A DNA stretch of 13,636 nucleotides from an uncultured Bacilli bacterium (GCA_934087515.1 CAKOIY010000018.1:1-13636); one strand, 5' to 3'. Shown: positions 6,286-12,994, numbered from the stretch's first letter. Program-made: numbers and translations. Notes: generated from the sequence alone by a model not told the origin.

Positions 6286-7086
6286 TTATAAAATATTCAT
6301 AAACAAAATGAAAGTAAGTACTACAAAAATAATACTATCAAACCTATCAAGCACTCCACCATGACCTGGTATTAGATTTGAAAAATCTTTAATTTTATAA
6401 TGTCTCTTAATACTTGAAAAAAACAAATCTCCTATTTGACCTATAATAGTAAGTAATAAAGTTATTCCCAAAACAATAAACACATTTGCACTTGAATTAA
6501 TTATAAATAAATAGAAAAATGTTGCTATTATTGTACCTACTACCGATCCCCCAATAGCACCTTCCCAAGTTTTCTTTGGAGAAATCTTTTCACATAATTT
6601 ATGTTTACCAATAAACGAACCAGTAAAATATGCAAAACTATCAGTCATAGTAGTAATTAATATAATGTAAAATAAATATTTAAAATCTATATTACTTATT
6701 AAAACAAAGGAATTATAAGCTACTCCTAAAAATATTGTACAACCAAGTACATAAAGAGAATCAGTTACGCTAAACTTATCAGTATCATTAACAAACACAA
6801 CTGGAATAAAATAAAGTAAAAAGATAATTATTAATATTTTATAAATAAGTTCATAATTCGCAGAATACACACTCGTACCTAAAAAAACAAATACCCCTAT
6901 TAAAATATATGATAAAATTCTTATAAATAAAGGAATTTTACTCTTCTTCTCACGAGCTTTCATCACTTCATACATAGACATAGCAGAAAGCACTACTGCA
7001 AGTATCTTAAAAGGTAACCCCCCAATTATTAAAATAGGTATTATTATAGCACACATCACTACAGCACTTATTACTCTTGTTTTCAT
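6286..7086 (-). CDS. cdsA: phosphatidate cytidylyltransferase (CDP-diglyceride synthase)
   Basis: Makes CDP-diacylglycerol from phosphatidic acid and CTP, the branch point of phospholipid synthesis, in the cell membrane. The 266-residue protein has several hydrophobic helices over most of its length. The C-terminal CDS signature is complete: S..KR....KD.s..iPGHGGvlDRfD at 224-250, with SPKKTWEG at 169-176 and the conserved D147-T-S region upstream. ATG 7084-7086 follows GGGAGGT. It is first in a two-gene operon with rseP, read from a strong promoter (7113-7140). The neighbours known from Bacillus (frr and uppS before it, dxr after it) are missing here. Confidence 0.97.
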   Translation of the reverse strand: MKTRVISAVVMCAIIIPILIIGGLPFKILAVVLSAMSMYEVMKAREKKSKIPLFIRILSYILIGVFVFLGTSVYSANYELIYKILIIIFLLYFIPVVFVNDTDKFSVTDSLYVLGCTIFLGVAYNSFVLISNIDFKYLFYIILITTMTDSFAYFTGSFIGKHKLCEKISPKKTWEGAIGGSVVGTIIATFFYLFIINSSANVFIVLGITLLLTIIGQIGDLFFSSIKRHYKIKDFSNLIPGHGGVLDRFDSIIFVVLTFILFMNIL

Positions 7087-7112
7087 ATTTTTACCTCCCT
7101 AATCTAAATTTA

Positions 7113-7140
7113 ATTATACTATTTTATATATAATTTGCAA
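7113..7140 (-). promoter_or_regulatory. promoter of the cdsA-rseP operon
   Basis: TTGCAA (7135-7140, 4 of 6), a 16-base spacer and a perfect TATAAT (7113-7118) on the minus strand. It lies about 27 bases upstream of the cdsA start codon. Confidence 0.65.
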
Positions 7141-7214
7141 AGAAAAATTTATGTTTTTTTTAATATAAAAGTAATTTCAAATATTATCACTACTTAAATA
7201 TCGCTTGTAATCTA

Positions 7215-9839
7215 TTAATTTTTAAACAATGTCTTTAACACTAATTTTGACAATTCAATCAAAATAAACCCTAAAATATTAAGCACAAACACTAATATAA
7301 AACCAGATATCGTTACTTTTACAAGTCCAAAAACACTACCAATTGGAGTTAAGAAAACTATCAATTGTAACAAAATTAATATACTCATTCCAATATTTAA
7401 ATATTTATTAGTAAATATCCCTCTAGTTGTTATAACTTCAGTTAAACTACGACAATTATAAGCAAAAACAAACTCATTTAAAACAATACTTAATAAAGCC
7501 ATAGTCTGAGCCATTTCAAGTCCTATTTTATTATAAAAAAGCGAAAATGTGATCAAAGTAATAGCAACCTCAATTATAACAGAACAAGTTAAAAAAGAAC
7601 TAAAATATGGAGTAAATATATTTCTATTTAAAGAAAATGGCTTTCTCTTCATTAAATCTTTACTACCCATTTCAAATGCTAAACATATAGATGGAAGGGT
7701 ATCTGCAACTAAATCTATATAAAGAACATGAATTGGAGTTATTATACTCCTAAAAGTAAACATTCCAACAAGAATTATTATTATTTCAGTAAAATTACTA
7801 GATAAATTATATAAAATATTATTAATTACATTATCATATATTCTTCTTCCTTCTTCAATTGCAGTAACTATAGTTTTAAAACTATCATCCATTAATATAA
7901 TATCCGCAGCACCTTTAGTTACATCAGAACCACTTTTTCCCATTCCTACCCCAACATTAGCAAGCTTTATAGCAGGAGCATCATTTACACCATCACCAGT
8001 CATAGCAATTACCTTATCAGTTTTCTGTAAAAAAGTAACTATTCTAACCTTGTCTTCTGGAGTTACCCTAGCAAAAACCTTCACAGTTTTTAATATCTTA
8101 GCAAGTTCCTTATCACTTAAATTCCTTATCTCCTCACCAAGAACACCTTCATTATCACTCTCAACAATGCCTATTTGCTTACCAACAGAAAGAGCAGTTT
8201 CCAAACTATCACCAGTTATCATAATTGGTAATACTCCAGCACTCTTACACTTTTCGATAGCTTCAGCAACATCGCTTCTCGGAGGATCAATAAGTCCAAC
8301 TAATCCCAAAAATATCAAATCATTTTCATCGCTAACATCTATTTTATCTAGATCCTTAGTAATAGGTTTATAAGCAAGAGCAAGAACCTTTAAAGCATCA
8401 TTAGCCATTAATCTCTCTTGTTTCTTAATACTTTCTCTTGCAAAGCTAGATAATTTTTTTACTTTACCTTTATCATCTATTCTAGAACACCTTTTAATCA
8501 AAGAAGATAAACTACCTTTAACTAAAATATAATTCTTACCATCTATTTTGTTTATTGTACTCATCATTTTTCTATTAGAATCAAAAGGTATTTCTGTTAA
8601 TCTTTTATTTCTTTTACAAATTTTATCTTTATTAATTCCCAAAATTTTTAAATACTTAATAAAAGCAACTTCAACAGAATCCCCAAAAAAAACATTTTTC
8701 TTATTAGGACTTTCCTCAGCATCATTACATAAAGCCATAGTTCTTATTAAAAAAGAATCTTTATCAATATCTTCTCTAATATTTAATTTTACTTTATTAC
8801 CTTCCATTATTCTAACCACAGTCATTTCATTAGTGGTTAATGTACCAGTCTTATCAGAACAAATTATTTCAGAACACCCCAAAGTCTCAATTGCTGACAA
8901 TTTCTTAACAATAGCCTTCTTTTTTGCCATTTCCTTAGCTCCTACCGATAAAGTCGCAGTTATAGCAACAGGCAAACACTCAGGAACAGAAGCTACAATC
9001 ATAGAAATACAAAGCATAACCACTGTTAAAATATCACTTTTGGTTATAACACCATAAACAATTACCAAAGCAACTAATATTGCAGATAACCAAGTTATTA
9101 GCTTACTTACCTTTCTAACCTTTAACTCTAAAGTAGTAGGAGCCTGTTTTTCTAGAGAAAGATTCTTAGCAATCTTCCCAAGTTCCGTATCATTACCAGT
9201 ATTAGTTACTATAGCAACTATTTTACCATTCGACAATAATGTACCAGAATAAATCATATTAGATCTCTCATGAAGAGCCTTATCGCCTTCCAAAACAGAA
9301 GAAAACTTTTCTACTGCCTGTGATTCTCCAGTCAAAACAGACTCATCAACCAAAGCATTAACACTTAATATAACTCTACAATCCGCAGGTATTTTATCCC
9401 CACTCCATAAAGTAATAATATCTCCTGGAACAAGCTCCTTAGAATCAATTTGTAAATCCCTTCCCTCACGAGTTACCGTAACTTTAGAAGTAACATAACT
9501 TTTTAACTTTTCCAAAGAGTCCTCAGCTTTTTTTTCTTGAAAATATCCCATTATAACATTAACAACCACAGAAAATAATATAACTATAGCATCTGTATAA
9601 TCAGTTTTAGTCACATAAGAATATATAAAAGATAAAACCCCTACTATCAAAAGAAGAATTACCATAGCATTATTAAACTGCATTAAAAAACGCTTTAAAG
9701 GAGTAATTCTATTAACATCTGTTATCTCATTTAAATTATAAACCTTTCTTCTTTTCAAAACCTCATCATGGCCTAGTCCCTTTTCCTTAGAAGATAAAAT
9801 CTCAATTACCTCTTTAATATCTTTATTATAATAATTCAT
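7215..9839 (-). CDS. type II P-type cation-transporting ATPase
   Basis: An ATP-driven membrane cation pump of 874 residues from the chosen start. It has the N-terminal cation-ATPase region (1-70), TGES (170-173) in the actuator domain, the phosphorylation site DKTGTLT (329-335), the nucleotide-site KG (441-442), DPP (518-520), TGD (542-544), TGDGVNDAP (614-622) and about ten membrane helices including six after the catalytic domain. Type II (Ca/Na-K class) follows from the M4 proline motif and C-terminal helices. The M4 motif is PECLP (286-290), with Cys where PEGLP is usual. M6 reads YIDLVADTLP (707-716): Asp and Ala where Ca pumps have Asn and Thr, the Asp as in Na,K-ATPases, so the ion is uncertain. 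A longer frame starts at 9917, but the promoter box 9867-9875 lies inside that extension, so ATG 9837-9839 is preferred. Confidence 0.94.
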   Translation of the reverse strand: MNYYNKDIKEVIEILSSKEKGLGHDEVLKRRKVYNLNEITDVNRITPLKRFLMQFNNAMVILLLIVGVLSFIYSYVTKTDYTDAIVILFSVVVNVIMGYFQEKKAEDSLEKLKSYVTSKVTVTREGRDLQIDSKELVPGDIITLWSGDKIPADCRVILSVNALVDESVLTGESQAVEKFSSVLEGDKALHERSNMIYSGTLLSNGKIVAIVTNTGNDTELGKIAKNLSLEKQAPTTLELKVRKVSKLITWLSAILVALVIVYGVITKSDILTVVMLCISMIVASVPECLPVAITATLSVGAKEMAKKKAIVKKLSAIETLGCSEIICSDKTGTLTTNEMTVVRIMEGNKVKLNIREDIDKDSFLIRTMALCNDAEESPNKKNVFFGDSVEVAFIKYLKILGINKDKICKRNKRLTEIPFDSNRKMMSTINKIDGKNYILVKGSLSSLIKRCSRIDDKGKVKKLSSFARESIKKQERLMANDALKVLALAYKPITKDLDKIDVSDENDLIFLGLVGLIDPPRSDVAEAIEKCKSAGVLPIMITGDSLETALSVGKQIGIVESDNEGVLGEEIRNLSDKELAKILKTVKVFARVTPEDKVRIVTFLQKTDKVIAMTGDGVNDAPAIKLANVGVGMGKSGSDVTKGAADIILMDDSFKTIVTAIEEGRRIYDNVINNILYNLSSNFTEIIIILVGMFTFRSIITPIHVLYIDLVADTLPSICLAFEMGSKDLMKRKPFSLNRNIFTPYFSSFLTCSVIIEVAITLITFSLFYNKIGLEMAQTMALLSIVLNEFVFAYNCRSLTEVITTRGIFTNKYLNIGMSILILLQLIVFLTPIGSVFGLVKVTISGFILVFVLNILGFILIELSKLVLKTLFKN

Positions 9840-9866
9840 CTTAACACTTCTTTCTATTTCTATATT

Positions 9867-9875
9867 AGTATAACA
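9867..9875 (-). promoter_or_regulatory. extended -10 promoter of the P-type ATPase gene
   Basis: TGTTATACT on the minus strand, 27 bases before the preferred ATG. The -35 is weak. The position supports the shorter protein start. Confidence 0.5.
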
Positions 9876-9937
9876 TGAATAAAAATCAACATAAAGATTA
9901 TTAAATATAAAATTCATCTCTTTACGTATTTTAATAT

Positions 9938-9959
9938 TAAAAAAAGAAGTTACTTTCTT
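9938..9959 (-). terminator. weak hairpin and T-run after the 304-residue gene
   Basis: A 5-bp stem AAGAA/TTCTT with a 6-base loop (9944-9959) overlaps the stop codon and is followed by a T-run on the minus strand. The stem is short, so termination may be leaky into the ATPase gene. Confidence 0.35.
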
Positions 9960-10864
9960 CCCTTAGAACCTCTCTCATCTTCAAGTATATCATTAAGTTT
10001 AGGATATACTTCCATCATAAAACCTTGATTGCCAAAAATATTAGTAGTGATCTCCTCAAAGGGACTCTTTTTATTTTTAGAAATGTACTTGTCCCTTAAA
10101 ATTATACCTAGTTCCTTAGTCCTAGCCCTTGTCTTGTCTAAAGCCTTTTTTCCAGGATAAGAATCACTACTAGACAAAGTACTTTCCCATTCATTCCTTA
10201 CTTTATCACAATATCTAGAAGCTATAAATAATCCGGCAATCCTATATTTTAACAACTCATCACTCATATTATCAATAAATCTATCACCAGAACTTATCTT
10301 GATACCACAATTTCTATATAATTCTATTATTTCATCACGAGTATGGCCATACATACCTCTATTTAGCTCTCCAATTAACCTGCCACTAACATCTTTTAAA
10401 CCAAAAACCGAAGACTTTTCCTTAAGCACATTATTACAAACTCTCTCATAACTCTCCAGTTCCTCTCTATTATAATGAGAAAATAATCCAATAACCCTAT
10501 CAATTAATTTATCCGTATCATTTTTAAAATTATCTCTACTAACAAGTTCAAGATTTGCAAGTTCTTCCATTCTTTCCCTATTTTTTCTCTTAAAATCCTT
10601 TGCTATAGTAGGAAGACTATAAAACATCTCCTCACAATTAAAAACATTTTTACTTATCTCATACTTAGTAACATTTATTAAAGCCAAAAGCATAAGTCTC
10701 TTATCGCTATCCTTCATAGGCTTCATAACCTTTAATATTTCATCAAATACCTGTCCAGGAGTTTTATGAATTGATATTACCCCAATATCATTAGAATTCT
10801 TTACTTCTAATAAATTATAAAATTCATTCTTTAAATTCATTATTTCTTCATCATAATTACTCAT
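9950..10864 (-). CDS. helical cytoplasmic protein, function unknown
   Basis: I do not recognise a family. The protein has 304 residues, is rich in Glu, Lys, Asn and Leu, and shows heptad-like helical stretches throughout, with no membrane segment, signal peptide or obvious metal or nucleotide motif. The C-terminus is basic. A longer frame begins at 10909, but ATG 10862-10864 sits behind a full AGGAGG at good spacing, while the upstream extension (hydrophobic, Cys/Phe-rich) covers the promoter, so the shorter start is chosen. It is read from its own promoter (10889-10917) and lies just downstream of the two SpoVT-like regulators on the same strand. That makes it a candidate member of their unit or regulon, but no sequence feature proves the link. 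Confidence 0.8.
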   Translation of the reverse strand: MSNYDEEIMNLKNEFYNLLEVKNSNDIGVISIHKTPGQVFDEILKVMKPMKDSDKRLMLLALINVTKYEISKNVFNCEEMFYSLPTIAKDFKRKNRERMEELANLELVSRDNFKNDTDKLIDRVIGLFSHYNREELESYERVCNNVLKEKSSVFGLKDVSGRLIGELNRGMYGHTRDEIIELYRNCGIKISSGDRFIDNMSDELLKYRIAGLFIASRYCDKVRNEWESTLSSSDSYPGKKALDKTRARTKELGIILRDKYISKNKKSPFEEITTNIFGNQGFMMEVYPKLNDILEDERGSKGRK

Positions 10865-10888
10865 AACAAACCTCCTAAATATGCTTAA

Positions 10889-10917
10889 ATTATAACAAAG
10901 ATATAACAAAAAGTAAA
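10889..10917 (-). promoter_or_regulatory. promoter of the 304-residue protein gene
   Basis: TTTACT (10912-10917, 4 of 6), a 17-base spacer and a perfect TATAAT (10889-10894) with the TG extension, on the minus strand, just ahead of AGGAGG. Confidence 0.6.
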
Positions 10918-10952
10918 ATTAATTTTTAAAGCACTAACCAAGTTTTACTTTT
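10909..10952 (-). terminator. long-loop inverted repeat after the SpoVT-like genes
   Basis: The arms TTTTACTTTT (10943-10952) and AAAAGTAAAA (10909-10918) are perfectly complementary, 10 bp, with a 24-base loop and five T beyond on the minus strand. This AT-only stem could be a weak terminator of the regulator pair. It also covers the -35 of the next promoter. Confidence 0.3.
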
Positions 10953-10963
10953 ATTTTCTTATT

Positions 10964-11437
10964 CTAAATCAAAACATCAAATATTATATCACACAACTCA
11001 GTATCCAAATCATCTTCAAAAAGTATCAAACATCCACAAATACCTTTCAAATCAATACTAGAACATATTAATCTTTGATCAATTATAACCTCATTTGTAA
11101 TTTTTAAAGAATTAACCATTATCTTCTTGCCATCACTTATTACATTACTTATTTCCTTTGATATTTGTTTATCTCTAATTCCATAAATGTCATTAGTCTC
11201 ATAAATAACCCTTTCATTATCAGTTAAAATCATCTTTACATTATACTTATTCTCCAAAAAACTTATCTTTTCAATAAGTATTTTTAAATCACAACCCAAA
11301 AACTCTTTTCTCAAAGTAAAACCATCATCACACATACTAAGTAAAAGAACATCATTACACTTCATACCATACTTATCACGAACCTTTTTAGGTATTATTA
11401 TTCTCCCCGTATCATCTACTTTTAAAATATAATCCAT
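10964..11437 (-). CDS. SpoVT-like transcriptional regulator (AbrB domain plus sensor domain), second of two
   Basis: 157 residues. The N-terminal swapped-hairpin AbrB/SpoVT DNA-binding domain is clear: LKVDDTGRIIIPKKVRDKYG at 5-24, then a short strand pair to about 45. A helix (50-65) joins it to a C-terminal domain of about 90 residues whose pattern (MILTDNERVIYET... then GCLILFEDD at 135-143) follows the GAF-like domain of Bacillus SpoVT. SpoVT itself is a forespore regulator of about 178 residues; this is a shorter, divergent relative, so the name gives family and not a proven role. Seven cysteines (C27, C36, C49, C125, C134, C136, C149) are unusual for the family. ATG 11435-11437 follows GGGAGG, nine bases after the stop of its paralogue, so the two are one operon. 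Confidence 0.88.
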   Translation of the reverse strand: MDYILKVDDTGRIIIPKKVRDKYGMKCNDVLLLSMCDDGFTLRKEFLGCDLKILIEKISFLENKYNVKMILTDNERVIYETNDIYGIRDKQISKEISNVISDGKKIMVNSLKITNEVIIDQRLICSSIDLKGICGCLILFEDDLDTELCDIIFDVLI

Positions 11438-11446
11438 AAATCCTCC

Positions 11447-11911
11447 CTACTTGCAAAACAAATTACATATAGTATAAATTTTATCCTTTGATTTCTCATC
11501 ACTACTATAAACAAATATTAAAAATTTAGTATACTTATTTATCCTTTGAATACAATAATAATAAGTATTTCTTATATTATTTATAGTCATAGACACACTA
11601 CCTAAATTACTATCATTATTAAAAATACTACTAATAACATTCAACGGAAGAAAATCATTACTATTGGTTTTATATAAACATTTTTCATTTTTCATTACTA
11701 CAAAGCAAAAATTATGCTTCTCAAGTCTCGTTAACTTCTCTAACAAACTATTTAACTTTTGTTGTGATTCATCTTTTATGAATAAAATTTGATCTCTCTC
11801 AAGTGATAAAAATAACAAACTATTTTTATCTATATTATACATTTTTCTAATATTTTTAGGAATTACCATTCTCCCAACTGAATCCACTTTTACAGGTATA
11901 TTTTCAAACAT
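11447..11911 (-). CDS. SpoVT-like transcriptional regulator (AbrB domain plus sensor domain), first of two
   Basis: 154 residues with the same layout as the next gene: AbrB/SpoVT hairpin domain (VKVDSVGRMVIPKNIRKMY at 7-25), a linking helix (about 48-65), and a divergent C-terminal domain (FVVMKNEKCLYKT at 70-82, FLIFVYSSDE at 130-139) that aligns with the GAF-like part of SpoVT. Identity to its paralogue is clear only in the DNA-binding domain, so the sensor parts have drifted and may respond to different signals. It has five cysteines. A longer frame begins at 11977, but ATG 11909-11911 follows AGAGGAGAT, and the upstream extension overlaps the promoter. It is divergent from the double-XRE gene, whose promoter region it shares. 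Confidence 0.87.
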   Translation of the reverse strand: MFENIPVKVDSVGRMVIPKNIRKMYNIDKNSLLFLSLERDQILFIKDESQQKLNSLLEKLTRLEKHNFCFVVMKNEKCLYKTNSNDFLPLNVISSIFNNDSNLGSVSMTINNIRNTYYYCIQRINKYTKFLIFVYSSDEKSKDKIYTICNLFCK

Positions 11912-11927
11912 ATTATCTCCTCTTTTT

Positions 11928-11971
11928 ACAATTATAACACAATTGTCGTAATTAAGGGAAGAAAATATCAA
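11928..11971. promoter_or_regulatory. divergent promoters with repeated AATTGT elements
   Basis: On minus, TGTTATAAT (11931-11939) is an extended -10 for the SpoVT-like operon. It is flanked by two AATTGT copies exactly 11 bases apart, and one of them forms the palindrome ACAATTGT (11939-11946). On plus, TTGTCG (11943-11948), a 17-base spacer and TATCAA (11966-11971) form a possible promoter for the XRE gene that overlaps the same elements. A further AATTGTTAT lies at 11992-12000. This arrangement fits an operator for one or both encoded regulators, but that is inference. Confidence 0.45.
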
Positions 11972-12010
11972 ATTCATTTTTTAATGAGAAAATTGTTATA
12001 GGTGATTTCT

Positions 12011-12448
12011 ATGATTTTAGTAAAAATAAAAGACTTAAGAGAAGAATATGATTTAACACAACTAAAAATGGCTGAAATTATGAATGTATCAAAATCAAAC
12101 TATGCTAGATGGGAAACAAATGAATCAATTATTCCACTAAAACATTTAAATAATTTATGTAATTACTTTAACGTAAGTATGGATTATATAACAGGACTTT
12201 CAAAAGAAAAAAATTACATAATTATCAATAAAAAACTAAACAAAGAATTAATTGGTAAACGACTAAAAGAATTTAGAGAAAATAATAATTTAACCCAAGA
12301 AGAATTAGCAAAACAAATAAATACTTCTCATTCTACTATAAGTGCTTATGAAAGTGGTAAAACAATGCTACTTACTGCTTTCGCATATGATATTTGTAAA
12401 AAATATAATATCTCACTAGATTATTTATGTGGAAGAACTGACAAATAG
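12011..12448 (+). CDS. transcriptional regulator with two XRE-type HTH domains
   Basis: 145 residues made almost wholly of two Cro/CI-type helix-turn-helix domains. The first is at about 5-62 (LREEYDLTQLKMAEIMNVS, ending MDYITG); the second is at about 80-141 (GKRLKEFRENNNLTQEELAK, ending LDYLCG). Each has the LTQ..lA helix, the following recognition helix and the closing sDYL(C/T)G strap, so the second copy looks like an internal duplication. A linker with a run of isoleucines lies at 66-76. No separate sensor domain is present. The frame also opens at GTG 12002-12004, but AGGTGAT there is the ribosome site for ATG 12011-12013. The gene is divergent from the SpoVT-like pair and 58 bases upstream of the 44-residue membrane peptide, which it may control or be co-transcribed with. 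Confidence 0.9.
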   Translation: MILVKIKDLREEYDLTQLKMAEIMNVSKSNYARWETNESIIPLKHLNNLCNYFNVSMDYITGLSKEKNYIIINKKLNKELIGKRLKEFRENNNLTQEELAKQINTSHSTISAYESGKTMLLTAFAYDICKKYNISLDYLCGRTDK

Positions 12449-12506
12449 GTATACATTATATCTCTAAACCTAATATATAAATAAAATGTATTAAGGAGGG
12501 ATTAAC

Positions 12507-12641
12507 ATGTATGGTTATCAAAGTTATGGATATAATGAATCATCTTGGATTTGGCTTATTATAATAGTAATATTCTTAGTTTTATTCTTAGGTAACAGAG
12601 ACTATAAACCTGATGTACATAATAAAAATAATTATTGCTAA
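12507..12641 (+). CDS. 44-residue single-span membrane peptide
   Basis: A short gene with an excellent ribosome site (AAGGAGGG, seven bases before ATG 12507-12509) and a strong terminator built on its stop codon. The peptide starts MYGYQSYGYNESS, rich in Tyr and Gly, continues with a hydrophobic segment of about 16 residues (WIWLIIIVIFLVLFLG, 14-29), and ends in a polar tail with a final cysteine. The layout, a Gly/Tyr-rich head and one short helix, recalls the YjcZ-type small sporulation proteins of Bacillus, but I see no clear sequence match and offer that only as a possibility. It lies 58 bases downstream of the XRE gene with no terminator between, so co-transcription is likely. I see no convincing promoter in the gap. 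Confidence 0.75.
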   Translation: MYGYQSYGYNESSWIWLIIIVIFLVLFLGNRDYKPDVHNKNNYC

Positions 12642-12668
12642 AGCACTACATGTGCTTTATTTTTTTTT
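12639..12668 (+). terminator. intrinsic terminator of the XRE/membrane-peptide unit
   Basis: The 8-bp stem TAAAGCAC/GTGCTTTA (12639-12646 with 12652-12659) has a 5-base loop and is followed by nine T. It begins at the stop codon of the 44-residue gene. The minus gene that converges on it also ends in this stem (stop 12657-12659). Confidence 0.9.
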
Positions 12669-12977
12669 GAAACAAAGCTTATCTCCAACAGATAAACTCC
12701 TAGTAGAACCTAAAGGCATTTCCAAAGTATGATACCCTTTTTTTATTAAAACTTTTCTTCTAGATAAACCACGACTAATATGAGTAATTACATAATTCTT
12801 ATCTAATATACAAACATCAATATCTTGTTTCATATAAAAAGTATGAATAGAATTACACCTAGGAAACATATATATATCTTTAATCTTTTCATTTTTAAAC
12901 ATTAAACCTCTTAATCTTTTCATAAAAGTATCCATTACTATTACATTATATTTTTTATTATCAATTATTATATACAT
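12657..12977 (-). CDS. DUF192-family protein
   Basis: A member of the DUF192 family (COG1430), widespread and of unknown function. In 106 residues the family pattern is followed from end to end: RLRGLMF (21-27), IHTFYMKQDIDVCILDKNYVI (44-64, corresponding to the family's FWMKNT..pLDi.FiD), then YHTLEMPLGS (82-91) and VGDKLCF (97-103). Many relatives have a signal peptide or lipoprotein signal; this one does not, so it is probably cytoplasmic. The frame also opens at GTG 12984-12986, but the AGGTGA there is the ribosome site for ATG 12975-12977. It has its own promoter and converges on the terminator of the 44-residue gene. Confidence 0.9.
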   Translation of the reverse strand: MYIIIDNKKYNVIVMDTFMKRLRGLMFKNEKIKDIYMFPRCNSIHTFYMKQDIDVCILDKNYVITHISRGLSRRKVLIKKGYHTLEMPLGSTRSLSVGDKLCFKKK

Positions 12978-12994
12978 TACACTCACCTACTACC

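Noticed and set aside
8050..9057. Two plus-strand reading frames inside the P-type ATPase gene
   Set aside because: They are antisense to conserved catalytic motifs of the pump, with no own ribosome site or family resemblance.
9840..9917. 26-residue N-terminal extension of the P-type ATPase
   Set aside because: The extension contains a -10 box and is not like the family's start; ATG 9837-9839 fits better.
10865..10909. 15-residue extension of the 304-residue protein
   Set aside because: It overlaps the promoter and the AGGAGG site that serves ATG 10862-10864.
11912..11977. 22-residue extension of the first SpoVT-like protein
   Set aside because: It covers the perfect extended -10; the AbrB domain begins right after the inner ATG, which has a good ribosome site.
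12449..12506. Inverted repeat ATACATT (12451-12457) and AATGTAT (12485-12491) before the membrane peptide
   Set aside because: A 7-bp AT-only stem with a 27-base loop is expected by chance in such DNA; no riboswitch-like structure is visible.
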